DNA of 64,000 nt from Clostridium tetanomorphum (GTDB lineage: Bacteria > Bacillota > Clostridia > Clostridiales > Clostridiaceae), in NCBI RefSeq assembly GCF_017873215.1, contig NZ_JAGGKA010000008.1:115124-179123 (forward strand), read 5' to 3'. The position numbers were made by a program, and so were the translations under genes. Positions 53,372 to 62,108 of this stretch are shown here, in pieces. The notes beneath the pieces were generated by a model. That model was not told where the DNA came from and searched no databases. It was given only the letters and a program-made list of their open reading frames with translations. The stretch's first letter is position 1. Every line of letters starts with the position of its first letter.

Positions 53372-53415
53372 TTTAACACATCCTTGCACAAACGTTTGCA
53401 CAAGGATGTGTTAAA
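53372..53415. promoter_or_regulatory. Perfect 44-bp palindrome with LacI-type operator at its centre
   Basis: The 22-base arms (53372-53393 and 53394-53415) are exact reverse complements. The centre, TTGCACAAACGTTTGCACAA, is a textbook LacI/MalR-type operator with the CG dyad. It lies 13 bases after malR and about 175 before glk, so it may serve as both transcript end and operator. Confidence 0.75.
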
Positions 53416-53591
53416 AATAGCGATTATTTTATGGAAATTATCATAATAAACTAATAAAATTGATGAATTTGAAGAATTCTTTTGTTGTAAACTTTTTCTT
53501 ATATTGATAGAATAAAAATAGATTTAATATTAACAATATTGATAATATTACTAAGCTTAAAATCTACATTATTAATTATTGAGGTGATGAA

Positions 53592-54539
53592 ATGAATAAA
53601 AAATATGTAGTAGGTGTTGATTTAGGTGGAACAAAGATTTACACAGCACTTGTGGATTTAGAAGGAAATATAGTAAAAGAAAGAAATGTTGAGACAGAAG
53701 CAAATAAAGGAGAACTTCAGGTATTATATAAAATAATGGAAACTATTGACAATGTTATAGAAGGCATAGATTTAAAAGAGGTTAAAGCTATAGGAATAGG
53801 ATCACCAGGACCTTTAGATGTTAAAAAAGGTATTATACTTTCAGCTTCAAATCTACCTTTTAGAAATTTTAGTTTAGTTAAACCTATAGAGGATAAATAT
53901 AATATTTCAACATATTTGGATAATGATGCTAATGTAGCTACTTTAGCTGAATTCATGTTTGGTACAGGAAAAGGTACTGAAAACATGATATATATAACTG
54001 CAAGTACAGGCATAGGAGCAGGAGCTATGATAAATGGTAAAATATATAGAGGAAGTACAGGAAATGCTTTAGAGATAGGACATACAACTGTTATGAAAGA
54101 TGGACCAAAATGTGGCTGTGGTAATAGTGGCTGTGCAGAAAGTTTAGGGTCTGGTACTGCCATAATGAAAAAAGCAAAAGAAGCTTGTAAAAATAATATA
54201 GAAACATCCTTAAAAAAGTATGATAATTTAACTGCTAAAGAAGTTTTTGAAGAAGCTAAAAAAGGAGATAAGGTATCAAAGGAAATATTAGAATTTTGTT
54301 TATCTTATTTAGGCATAGCTGTAGCCAATATAATAAATACCTTTGATCCAGAAATGGTTGTTATAGGCGGAGGAGTTGCAAATGGAGGACAAGTTGTTTT
54401 TGATACAATAAATAGAGAAGTTGAAAATAGATGCTGGAAAGCTATTAGCGACAATTGCAAAATAGAAAAAGCAAAGCTTGGAGGAAAGGCAGGAGTTTTA
54501 GGAGCTGCAGCTTTAGCTATAACTGAAAGTAAGAGCTAA
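53592..54539 (+). CDS. glcK: ROK family glucokinase
   Basis: 315 residues. N-terminal phosphate loop GVDLGGTKIYTALVD, catalytic LDNDANVATLAEFMFG, the zinc-binding CGCGNSGCAESLGSG cysteines and GGGVANGG are all present, as in ROK glucokinases. It would phosphorylate the glucose released from imported alpha-glucosides. ATG 53592 follows TTGAGGTGATGA. It lies between the two operators of the cluster. Confidence 0.92.
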   Translation: MNKKYVVGVDLGGTKIYTALVDLEGNIVKERNVETEANKGELQVLYKIMETIDNVIEGIDLKEVKAIGIGSPGPLDVKKGIILSASNLPFRNFSLVKPIEDKYNISTYLDNDANVATLAEFMFGTGKGTENMIYITASTGIGAGAMINGKIYRGSTGNALEIGHTTVMKDGPKCGCGNSGCAESLGSGTAIMKKAKEACKNNIETSLKKYDNLTAKEVFEEAKKGDKVSKEILEFCLSYLGIAVANIINTFDPEMVVIGGGVANGGQVVFDTINREVENRCWKAISDNCKIEKAKLGGKAGVLGAAALAITESKS

Positions 54540-54622
54540 TATTTTAAATTTGATATATTATTTAGCTGTGTTATATTTTATAAAATTATATAGGTGTGGT
54601 TAAAGCAATATTTTTTAGCATT

Positions 54623-54642
54623 TTGCGCAAACGATTGCATAA
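54623..54642. promoter_or_regulatory. Second LacI-type operator, upstream of the alpha-glucosidase
   Basis: TTGCGCAAACGATTGCATAA, an imperfect dyad with the same CAAACG core as the palindrome at 53372-53415. It lies about 110 bases before the glucosidase start. Confidence 0.65.
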
Positions 54643-54753
54643 AGTAGTGTTAGAAGTAAGTAAACATATAAAGTTTAAATTTATCCCACTGAACCTAAAA
54701 ATTATCTAATGGAAGATTAGAAAATAAAAATATATTTGAATGGAGGGTTATTA

Positions 54754-56427
54754 ATGAATAAGGTATGGTGGAAAGAAGCTGTGGCATATCAAATATATCC
54801 ACGAAGTTTTAAGGATTCAAACAATGACGGTATAGGAGATATACAGGGTATAATTTCAAAATTAGATTATTTAAAAGATTTAGGTGTAGATATAATTTGG
54901 ATCTGTCCTATGTATAAGTCTCCAAATGATGACAACGGTTACGATATTAGTGATTATACAGAGATAATGGATGAGTTTGGAACTATGGAAGATTTTCATA
55001 AGTTGCTAAAGAAAGTTCACGAGAAGGGCATGAAGCTTATAATAGATTTAGTTATAAATCATACCAGTGATGAGCATAAGTGGTTTGTTGAATCAAGGTC
55101 TTCTAAAAACAATCCAAAGCGAGATTTTTATATATGGCGTGATGGTAAAGATGGAAAGGAGCCTAACAATTGGGAAAGCATATTTAAAGGTTCTGCTTGG
55201 GAATATGACCAAAATACAGACCAATATTTTCTTCATTTATTTAGCAAAAAACAACCAGATTTGAATTGGGAAAATGAGGATATGAGAAAAGAATTGTATA
55301 AAATGATTAACTGGTGGCTAGATAAAGGAATTGATGGGTTTAGGTTGGATGCTATAAGTCATATAAAAAAAGAACATGGATTAAAGGATATGGATAATCC
55401 TAAGAATTTAGATTATGTGCCTTGTTTTAAAAAACATATGAATGTAAAAGGAATTGAAAAATATCTTAAAGAGTTAAAGGAAAATACCTTTGATAAATAT
55501 GAAATAATCACTGTGGGAGAAGCTAATGGAGTAAAGGTTGAACAAGCTGAACAGTGGGTTGGAGAAAAGAATGGAACCTTTAATATGATATTTCAATTTG
55601 AGCACCTAGATCTTTGGGATGCTAGTAATAAACAGCACTGTACAATAAAAAACTTAAAAGAAATATTAAGTAGATGGCAATATGGATTAGAGGGAATTGG
55701 ATGGAATGCTTTATTTATAGAAAATCACGATATTCCAAGAGTTGTTTCAACTTGGGGAGAGGATAAAAACTTTTGGCAGGAAAGTTCAAAAGCATTAGCC
55801 CTTATGTATTTTATGCAAAAAGGTACTGCTTTTATATATCAAGGGCAAGAAATAGGAATGACTAATGTTAAATTTAAAGATATTGAAAATTATAATGATG
55901 TAAAAACTATAAATATTTATAAAGAAAGCATAGAAAAGGGTATTTCAAAGCAGCAAGTTCTTAATTATATATGGAAAACTTCAAGAGATAACTCAAGAAC
56001 ACCAATGCAGTGGGATGCATCAAGAAATAGTGGATTTTCAGAGGGAGAACCTTGGATAAAACTTAATCCCAATTATATAAATATAAATGTTAAAGAACAA
56101 GAGAATAATACCAATTCTATTTTAAACTTTTATAAAAAAATTATAAAAACAAAAAAAGAAAATGAAACACTTATATATGGAAAGTATGATTTAATTTTAG
56201 AAGAGCATGAGCAAATATATGCTTACACAAGAGCTTTAGCAGATGAAAAGTTTATAGTAATTGTGAATTTAACAGATAAAGAAGCTAGATATAGTTATAA
56301 AAAAGAGAAACTGAATTACAAAGGACTAATGCTTTCAAATTATCCAGTAGAAAAACATGAAGATATAATGGAGATATTATTAAAGCCTTTTGAAGCTAGA
56401 CTCTACAAAATAGTTTCAAAGTGTTAG
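54754..56427 (+). CDS. malL: GH13 alpha-glucosidase (oligo-1,6-glucosidase/MalL type)
   Basis: 557 residues. ATG 54754 is 7 bases after GGAGGG and gives MNKVWWKEAVAYQIYPRSFKDSNNDGIGD. The catalytic residues of GH13 are in GFRLDAIS (nucleophile Asp), ITVGEANG (acid Glu) and FIENHDIPR (transition-state Asp), with the LVINHTSDEH block upstream. It hydrolyses imported maltose-6-phosphate, isomaltose, trehalose-6-phosphate or similar compounds; PTS partnership favours a phosphorylated substrate, though the usual MalL enzymes act on free oligosaccharides. It is first in an operon with the PTS gene (34 bases on). Confidence 0.92.
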   Translation: MNKVWWKEAVAYQIYPRSFKDSNNDGIGDIQGIISKLDYLKDLGVDIIWICPMYKSPNDDNGYDISDYTEIMDEFGTMEDFHKLLKKVHEKGMKLIIDLVINHTSDEHKWFVESRSSKNNPKRDFYIWRDGKDGKEPNNWESIFKGSAWEYDQNTDQYFLHLFSKKQPDLNWENEDMRKELYKMINWWLDKGIDGFRLDAISHIKKEHGLKDMDNPKNLDYVPCFKKHMNVKGIEKYLKELKENTFDKYEIITVGEANGVKVEQAEQWVGEKNGTFNMIFQFEHLDLWDASNKQHCTIKNLKEILSRWQYGLEGIGWNALFIENHDIPRVVSTWGEDKNFWQESSKALALMYFMQKGTAFIYQGQEIGMTNVKFKDIENYNDVKTINIYKESIEKGISKQQVLNYIWKTSRDNSRTPMQWDASRNSGFSEGEPWIKLNPNYININVKEQENNTNSILNFYKKIIKTKKENETLIYGKYDLILEEHEQIYAYTRALADEKFIVIVNLTDKEARYSYKKEKLNYKGLMLSNYPVEKHEDIMEILLKPFEARLYKIVSKC

Positions 56428-56461
56428 TTAATATGCCACTATAAACATTGGGGGGATAAAA

Positions 56462-58120
56462 ATGAGAAAGAATAAATTTATATCTTTTGATTTCTGGCAA
56501 AAGTTTGGTAAAACCTTGTTAGTTGTTGTGGCAGTTATGCCAGCAGCAGGAATTATGATTTGTATTGGTAAACTTATAGGAATGCAATTTTCCTCAGCAC
56601 TATTTCAATCAGTAGCAAGAGTAACTGAAGATATAGGATGGGCAATAATAGGGAATTTGCATATTTTATTTGCAGTAGCAATTGGTGGATCTTGGGCAAA
56701 AGAACGTGCTGGAGGAGGCTTTGCAGGATTACTTACTTTTATTCTTACTAATAGAATAACAGGAGCTATTTTTGGGGTTAAACCTGAAATGTTTTCACAG
56801 GAAGCAGCAAAAGTAACCTCAATGTTTGGAAGAAGCTTAGTGGTTAAAGACTATTTTACTAGTATACTTGGAGCACCAGCATTAAATATGGGTGTATTTA
56901 TAGGCATAATTTCAGGATTTTTAGGTGCTTACTTATATAATAAATATTATAATTTTAACAAATTACCAAAATCTTTAGCTTTTTTTAATGGAAAACGATT
57001 TGTACCTTTTGTAGTTATACTTGGCTCTGTAATAACAGCAATAATCTTATCTATTGTTTGGCCACCAATTCAAGGAGGATTAAATGCTTTTGGAAAATGG
57101 ATAGCCACATCAAAGGATAGCGCACCAATAGTAGCACCATTTGTTTTTGGAGCATTGGAACGTATATTATTACCATTTGGACTTCATCATATGTTAACAG
57201 TACCATTAAACTATACCCCTCTTGGAGGAACCTATGAGATTTTAACAGGGCCAACTGCGGGAACTATAGTTTCAGGACAAGATCCATTATGGCTTGCATG
57301 GGTAAATGATTTAATGAATTTAAGAGCAGCTGGAGATATGACACAGTATAACAATGTGTTGGCAAGTATTGTACCTGCACGTTTTAAAGTAGGACAAGTA
57401 ATAACATCCTTTGGTTCATTATTAGGAGTAGCTTTTGCAATGTATAAAAATGTAGATGCAGATAAGAGAGCTAAATATAAAACTGTTTTTTTATCATCAG
57501 CATTAGCGGTATTTTTAACAGGTGTTACAGAACCTATAGAATTTATGTTTATGTTTATATCACCAGTTCTATATGGGGTTTACGCACTTATTACAGGAAC
57601 AGCTTTTGCTTTAGCAGATTTAATAAATTTAAGAGTTCATTGTTTTGGATTTGTTGAATTTATAGCTCGTACTCCAATGATGATAAATGCTGGAATTTCA
57701 AAGGATATAATAAACTTTATAATAGCAACTTTAGCATATTTTGTAGTAACTTATTTAATATTCAGCTTTTTAATAAAGAAATTCAATATACCTACTCCAG
57801 GTAGAGCAGGAAATTATATAGAAATGGAAGGAGAAGAAGATAAAAAAGAAGAAAAAGTAGAAGCAAAAGATGTTGATGAAGGTTCATTACCAGTAAAAAT
57901 AATAAGTTTATTAGGAGAAAAGGAAAATATACTAGATGTGGATGCTTGCTTGACTCGTCTTCGTGTAACAGTAAAGAATAAAGATTTAGTTGCAGAGGAA
58001 AAGGAATGGAAAAAACTTGGAGCTATGGGTCTTATAGTGAAAGATAAAGGGGTCCAAGCAGTATATGGACCAAAAGCAGATGTATTAAAGTCAGATATTT
58101 TGGATATTTTAGGAGAATAG
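56462..58120 (+). CDS. PTS alpha-glucoside EIICB component
   Basis: 552 residues, ATG after TTGGGGGGATAAAA. The EIIC domain (about 10-430) has ten or so hydrophobic helices and blocks such as VVAVMPAAGIMI, LERILLPFGLHHMLTVPLNYTPLGG and VTEPIEFMFMFISPVLYGVYALI, the glucose/alpha-glucoside superfamily. The EIIB domain is the last 80 residues, with the phosphocysteine in DACLTRLRVTV. No EIIA domain or gene is present, so it must take phosphate from the EIIA-Glc of another system, as MalP/GlvC-type permeases do. It is followed after 3 bases by the EEP-family gene. Confidence 0.92.
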   Translation: MRKNKFISFDFWQKFGKTLLVVVAVMPAAGIMICIGKLIGMQFSSALFQSVARVTEDIGWAIIGNLHILFAVAIGGSWAKERAGGGFAGLLTFILTNRITGAIFGVKPEMFSQEAAKVTSMFGRSLVVKDYFTSILGAPALNMGVFIGIISGFLGAYLYNKYYNFNKLPKSLAFFNGKRFVPFVVILGSVITAIILSIVWPPIQGGLNAFGKWIATSKDSAPIVAPFVFGALERILLPFGLHHMLTVPLNYTPLGGTYEILTGPTAGTIVSGQDPLWLAWVNDLMNLRAAGDMTQYNNVLASIVPARFKVGQVITSFGSLLGVAFAMYKNVDADKRAKYKTVFLSSALAVFLTGVTEPIEFMFMFISPVLYGVYALITGTAFALADLINLRVHCFGFVEFIARTPMMINAGISKDIINFIIATLAYFVVTYLIFSFLIKKFNIPTPGRAGNYIEMEGEEDKKEEKVEAKDVDEGSLPVKIISLLGEKENILDVDACLTRLRVTVKNKDLVAEEKEWKKLGAMGLIVKDKGVQAVYGPKADVLKSDILDILGE

Positions 58121-58123
58121 TTT

Positions 58124-58918
58124 ATGAAAGTTCTTACTTTAAACTGTCATTCTTGGCAGGAAAAAAAACAATTAGAGAAAATACAATATTTAGCAAAGGT
58201 TATATGCCAAAATAACTATGATGTAATAGCGCTTCAAGAAGTCAGCCAAAGCATTAATAGCAGAATATTATTTGATAATATAAAAGAGGATAATTTTGCT
58301 TTCATATTGATAAAAGAACTTGAAATACTAGGAGAGGATAAATTTAAATTTGTATGGGATTTTTCACATATGGGCTATGATAAATATGAAGAAGGTCTTG
58401 CTATATTAACTAAATATCCCATAGAGGAAAAACATTCATTCTATGTTTCTCAAAGTAAGGATGAGAATTATTGGAAAACTAGAAAAATAATAACATGCAA
58501 AATAAAACACAACAATAAACCTATTTCACTTTACTCTTGTCATCTAGGCTGGTGGCATGACAAAGAAGAAAGTTTTAAATTTCAAGTAGATAAATTAATT
58601 GAGGATTTAAATGAAGAAGAAACCTGCATACTAATGGGGGACTTTAATAATGATGCTTTTTTAAAGCAGGAAGGATACCATTATCTTATAAATAAAAATC
58701 TAAAAGACCTATATGATTTAGCAAAATCAAAAGATAATGGAGTAACTGTTGTTGGAGATATTGATGGTTGGCAAGGTAACACAAAAAATATGAGATTAGA
58801 TCTTATATTATCCAATAAAAATTTAAAAGTAGAATATTGTAAAGTTATATTTAATGGAATAAGAAAAGAAATAATTTCAGACCACTTTGGGGTGGAAGCA
58901 AAAATAAAAGAAGTATGA
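58124..58918 (+). CDS. Endonuclease/exonuclease/phosphatase family protein in the alpha-glucoside operon
   Basis: 264 residues starting 3 bases after the PTS gene, with GGAG inside that gene's end. The EEP-fold motifs are complete: KVLTLNCHSWQ (N), VIALQEVSQS (metal-binding E), YSCHLGWW (H), CILMGDFNNDA (D and N) and ISDHFGVEAKI (DH). No signal peptide. EEP enzymes cut phosphodiesters or remove phosphates. Tight coupling to a sugar PTS suggests a role on a sugar phosphate or a phosphodiester-linked sugar, but this is inference. Confidence 0.85.
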   Translation: MKVLTLNCHSWQEKKQLEKIQYLAKVICQNNYDVIALQEVSQSINSRILFDNIKEDNFAFILIKELEILGEDKFKFVWDFSHMGYDKYEEGLAILTKYPIEEKHSFYVSQSKDENYWKTRKIITCKIKHNNKPISLYSCHLGWWHDKEESFKFQVDKLIEDLNEEETCILMGDFNNDAFLKQEGYHYLINKNLKDLYDLAKSKDNGVTVVGDIDGWQGNTKNMRLDLILSNKNLKVEYCKVIFNGIRKEIISDHFGVEAKIKEV

Positions 58919-59112
58919 TTAATAAGTAATAAAGGTGACATATGCTTTTTTATCATGAATCAGATTATATTTTAATAACTTAAATGCTAAAAAACATATT
59001 AGGGTATAGGATAAATTCTATTAAAATGATAAAATGAATATATATTATATAGTTGAGAATTATATTCAGTTGATAATTGACTTTGATAATTGTCAATTGT
59101 CCTCTGTCAACT

Positions 59113-59133
59113 AAAAAGTGTATTACACTTTTT
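59113..59133 (+). promoter_or_regulatory. Hairpin ahead of the AraC gene ribosome site
   Basis: AAAAAGTG and CACTTTTT pair around TATTA, 6 bases before GGGAGGG. It may be the end of upstream transcription or may modulate translation of the AraC gene. Confidence 0.45.
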
Positions 59134-59151
59134 AAAATGGGAGGGATGGTT

Positions 59152-60141
59152 TTGGGAATTAAAAGTGATATCGTAGAAAAGTACTGCAAATACATTGAGA
59201 AAGAGTTTAGTTGTAAAACTTCAGAGGAGTTTTTAGGTAAAAGGTATGTTATTGGCGAAGAATTTGGCATAGGCAATTTTTCAACAATGAAAATAGAGGA
59301 TGGATTAGAAATTTCAATATCTAATATGTATAAAGCAGATACGTATTTTGATAATAGAAATTATAAAGATGAGATTTTAGAAGTAAGCTATTGTTATAGT
59401 GGAATCGGGCAAATTAATACTTTGCCACATAATGAGGAATATATATTTAAAGAAGGCCATATTTGTATTTATAAAGGGTTAAATGATGTGGAATATTTTA
59501 AATTTAAATATGATAAGTGCAAAACTGTATCTGTCCACATGAACTTTAGTACAGTTAAAAATATTGTGAATCCAATATGGGAAGACAAGATGATAATAGA
59601 TTGGGAGAATAATATAAATAAGATATTTAAAGAAGACATATTAATAATTGAAAAGGCTAGCTATGAAATGAAAAAGATAGCGGAAGAAATAGGGGATATT
59701 TCAATAAACAGTATGTTAGATTATATGAAGTTAAAACTTAAGACTATAGAATTTTTGGCCACCTTTTTTGAAGAAAAATGCAATAAGAAGCCTTCATTAG
59801 ATTTACCTAGACAGGAAACGGAAATCATAGTTAGTGCTAAGGAAATAATAAATAGAAGCTTTCCTAATATACTCTCTGTTAAAGAATTAGCTTGTAATTT
59901 AAATATAAGTATATATAAATTACAAGAAGAGTTTAAAAATATAACAGGATATACAGTGTATGAATATATAAAAAAGCTAAAAATTGAAAAAGCTAAAGAT
60001 TTATTAAAGAATACAGATATGTCAATGTTGCAAATTGCAAATGAAATAGGATATGAAAATCCAAGTAAATTTGCCAGTGCATTTAAAGAGTATAATAAAA
60101 TCACTCCATTAAAATATAAAAAATTAAATATGTATAAGTAG
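59152..60141 (+). CDS. AraC family regulator, YbtA-like position
   Basis: TTG 59152 is 6 bases after GGGAGGG (ATG 59146 abuts it). About 329 residues. The C-terminal double helix-turn-helix is clear: LSVKELACNLNISIYKLQEEFKNITGYTVYEYIKKLKIEKAKDLL and MSMLQIANEIGYENPSKFASAFKEYNKITPLKYKK. The N-terminal 220 residues are an all-beta-looking sensor part I do not recognise. It stands just ahead of a Fur box and two ABC transporter genes; the same order (AraC regulator, ABC pair) is that of YbtA with YbtPQ in yersiniabactin uptake. Confidence 0.85.
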   Translation: MGIKSDIVEKYCKYIEKEFSCKTSEEFLGKRYVIGEEFGIGNFSTMKIEDGLEISISNMYKADTYFDNRNYKDEILEVSYCYSGIGQINTLPHNEEYIFKEGHICIYKGLNDVEYFKFKYDKCKTVSVHMNFSTVKNIVNPIWEDKMIIDWENNINKIFKEDILIIEKASYEMKKIAEEIGDISINSMLDYMKLKLKTIEFLATFFEEKCNKKPSLDLPRQETEIIVSAKEIINRSFPNILSVKELACNLNISIYKLQEEFKNITGYTVYEYIKKLKIEKAKDLLKNTDMSMLQIANEIGYENPSKFASAFKEYNKITPLKYKKLNMYK

Positions 60142-60239
60142 AATCCTTTATACAAAATAGCTGTAAAGAAAAATGCTTTCAATATTAACAAAATCATTGA
60201 ATTTTGTTTTTTTGGAGCATTTTTTTATTTTTTGGAGTA

Positions 60240-60258
60240 GATAATGATAATCATTATC
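60240..60258. promoter_or_regulatory. Fur box
   Basis: GATAATGATAATCATTATC is the exact canonical 19-base Fur consensus, a perfect palindrome around a central A. It lies about 100 bases upstream of the ABC genes and just ahead of a TATAAT (60262-60267), so it would repress them when iron is plentiful. Confidence 0.9.
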
Positions 60259-60361
60259 AATTATAATAGTTTTATAAGAACTTATAAAAATAATAAAGGA
60301 AAGGTGAAAATTATACATATTTATTATCTATTAATTTTTATTTTTTAAGGGGGGGGTAATT

Positions 60362-62107
60362 ATGAAGAAACAATCAAATTTGGGATTTCTTTTAGAGATA
60401 TCCGGTAAAGAAAAATTAAAGTTATATTTATCTGCTATATTTAGCGTAATAAGTTCACTGCTTTCTATAGTACCATATATTCTTATGTACAATATAGTAT
60501 TAGAGCTTTTTAAAAATACAGTAGATTATGAAAGAATTAAATCTATGGCTATAACTGTAGGTATTATTGTAGTAATTAGGATGGCCGTGTTTTTACTATC
60601 AGGAGTATTTTCTCATATAGCAGCCTTTACCATACTTTATGAATTGAGAATGAAAGCTATAAATCATATGTCAAGGCTTAACATGGGATTTTTTACAGGT
60701 CATACTCTAGGAGAAGTTAAAAAAACCATAAATGAGGATATAGAAAAGTTAGAGAATTTTATAGCACATCAAATTCCTGATTTATCTGCAGCAGCTGTAA
60801 CTCCTATTATAATTATAGGATATCTTTTGTATTTAGATTGGAGACTAGCTTTAGTTTTATTTATTCCTATTATTTTAGGAATTATAAGTCAAATAGGTAT
60901 GTTTAAGGCTATGAAAGAAAGGATGGAGCATTATCATTATTTACTCCAAAAGATTAATTCTACTATTATTCAATATATAAATGGAATGAATGTAATGAAA
61001 GCTTTTAATTTATCTGCAAAATCCTTTAAAAATTATAAAGATATCACAAAAGAATATGCAGATTACTGGGTTCAGATGACTAAGGAAAGTTCACCTGCCT
61101 ATGCAGTATTTTTAGTTCTCATAGATTCAGGACTTTTATTTATGATTCCTATTGGAGGAATAATGTTTTTAAAAGGAAGTATAAATGTATCTACCTATTT
61201 ATTGTTCTTAATATTAAGTTCAAATTTCCTTACTTCTTTTAAACAATTATTAGAATTTGGAGTATCATTTTCAATGCTTTTAGAAGGAGCTGGAAAGGTA
61301 AGAGATATTTTGGATCAGCCTATACAGGTAGAAGGCATCAGAGATCTAAATGAAAAAATTAATGGAAAAATACAGTTTAACAATGTTACATTTAAATATG
61401 ATAAAGAGGAAGTTATAAAAAATCTATCCTTAACTATAGAACCTAAGACTGTGGTTGCTTTAGTAGGTCCTTCAGGTTCAGGAAAAACCACATTAGGTCA
61501 ATTGGTAGGAAGGTTTTGGGACGTAGATAAGGGAAGTATTGCTATAGATGGTATAGACTTAAAGGATATTAAAATGGAAGAGCTTATGGATAAGGTATCC
61601 TTTGTATTTCAGGATGTATTTATGCTTCAAGATACAATATTAGAAAACATTAAAATGGGATCTGATAAAACTATGGATCAGATTATTGAAGCTAGTAAAA
61701 AGGCACAAATTCATGACTTTATAATGAGCTTACCTGATGGATATAATACATCCCTTGGAGAGAACGGAATTAAACTTAGTGGAGGAGAGAAGCAAAGGAT
61801 ATCTATTGCCAGGGCAATATTAAAGAACAGCCCTATTGTAATTTTAGATGAAGTTACTTCCTATTCTGATATAGAAAATGAAAGCAAAATACAAGAAGCT
61901 CTTAGAAACTTGTTAAAGGGCAAAACTGCTATAATCATAGCTCATAGATTGTATACCATAAAAAATGCAGATAAAATTATAGTTTTAGATGAAGGAAAAA
62001 TTATAGAACAGGGAAAACACAAGTATCTTATGAATAAAAAAGGATTATATAGACATCTTTGGGATATGTATGACTATGAATTAGCAAAGGCAGCAGGAGG
62101 GGAATAG
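60362..62107 (+). CDS. ABC transporter with fused membrane and ATPase domains, subunit 1 (YbtP/IrtA-like)
   Basis: 581 residues, ATG after AAGGGGGGGGTAATT. Six membrane helices (about 15-310) are followed by the ATPase: Walker A GPSGSGKTT, Q-loop FVFQDVF, signature LSGGEKQRIS, Walker B IVILDEVTSYSDIENE and switch histidine AHRL. The D-loop SYSD in place of SALD is seen in transporters of the YbtP/Q-IrtA/B class, which have an exporter fold but import ferric siderophores. With the Fur box, iron uptake is likely; drug export is the alternative. Confidence 0.9.
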   Translation: MKKQSNLGFLLEISGKEKLKLYLSAIFSVISSLLSIVPYILMYNIVLELFKNTVDYERIKSMAITVGIIVVIRMAVFLLSGVFSHIAAFTILYELRMKAINHMSRLNMGFFTGHTLGEVKKTINEDIEKLENFIAHQIPDLSAAAVTPIIIIGYLLYLDWRLALVLFIPIILGIISQIGMFKAMKERMEHYHYLLQKINSTIIQYINGMNVMKAFNLSAKSFKNYKDITKEYADYWVQMTKESSPAYAVFLVLIDSGLLFMIPIGGIMFLKGSINVSTYLLFLILSSNFLTSFKQLLEFGVSFSMLLEGAGKVRDILDQPIQVEGIRDLNEKINGKIQFNNVTFKYDKEEVIKNLSLTIEPKTVVALVGPSGSGKTTLGQLVGRFWDVDKGSIAIDGIDLKDIKMEELMDKVSFVFQDVFMLQDTILENIKMGSDKTMDQIIEASKKAQIHDFIMSLPDGYNTSLGENGIKLSGGEKQRISIARAILKNSPIVILDEVTSYSDIENESKIQEALRNLLKGKTAIIIAHRLYTIKNADKIIVLDEGKIIEQGKHKYLMNKKGLYRHLWDMYDYELAKAAGGE

Positions 62108-62108
62108 T

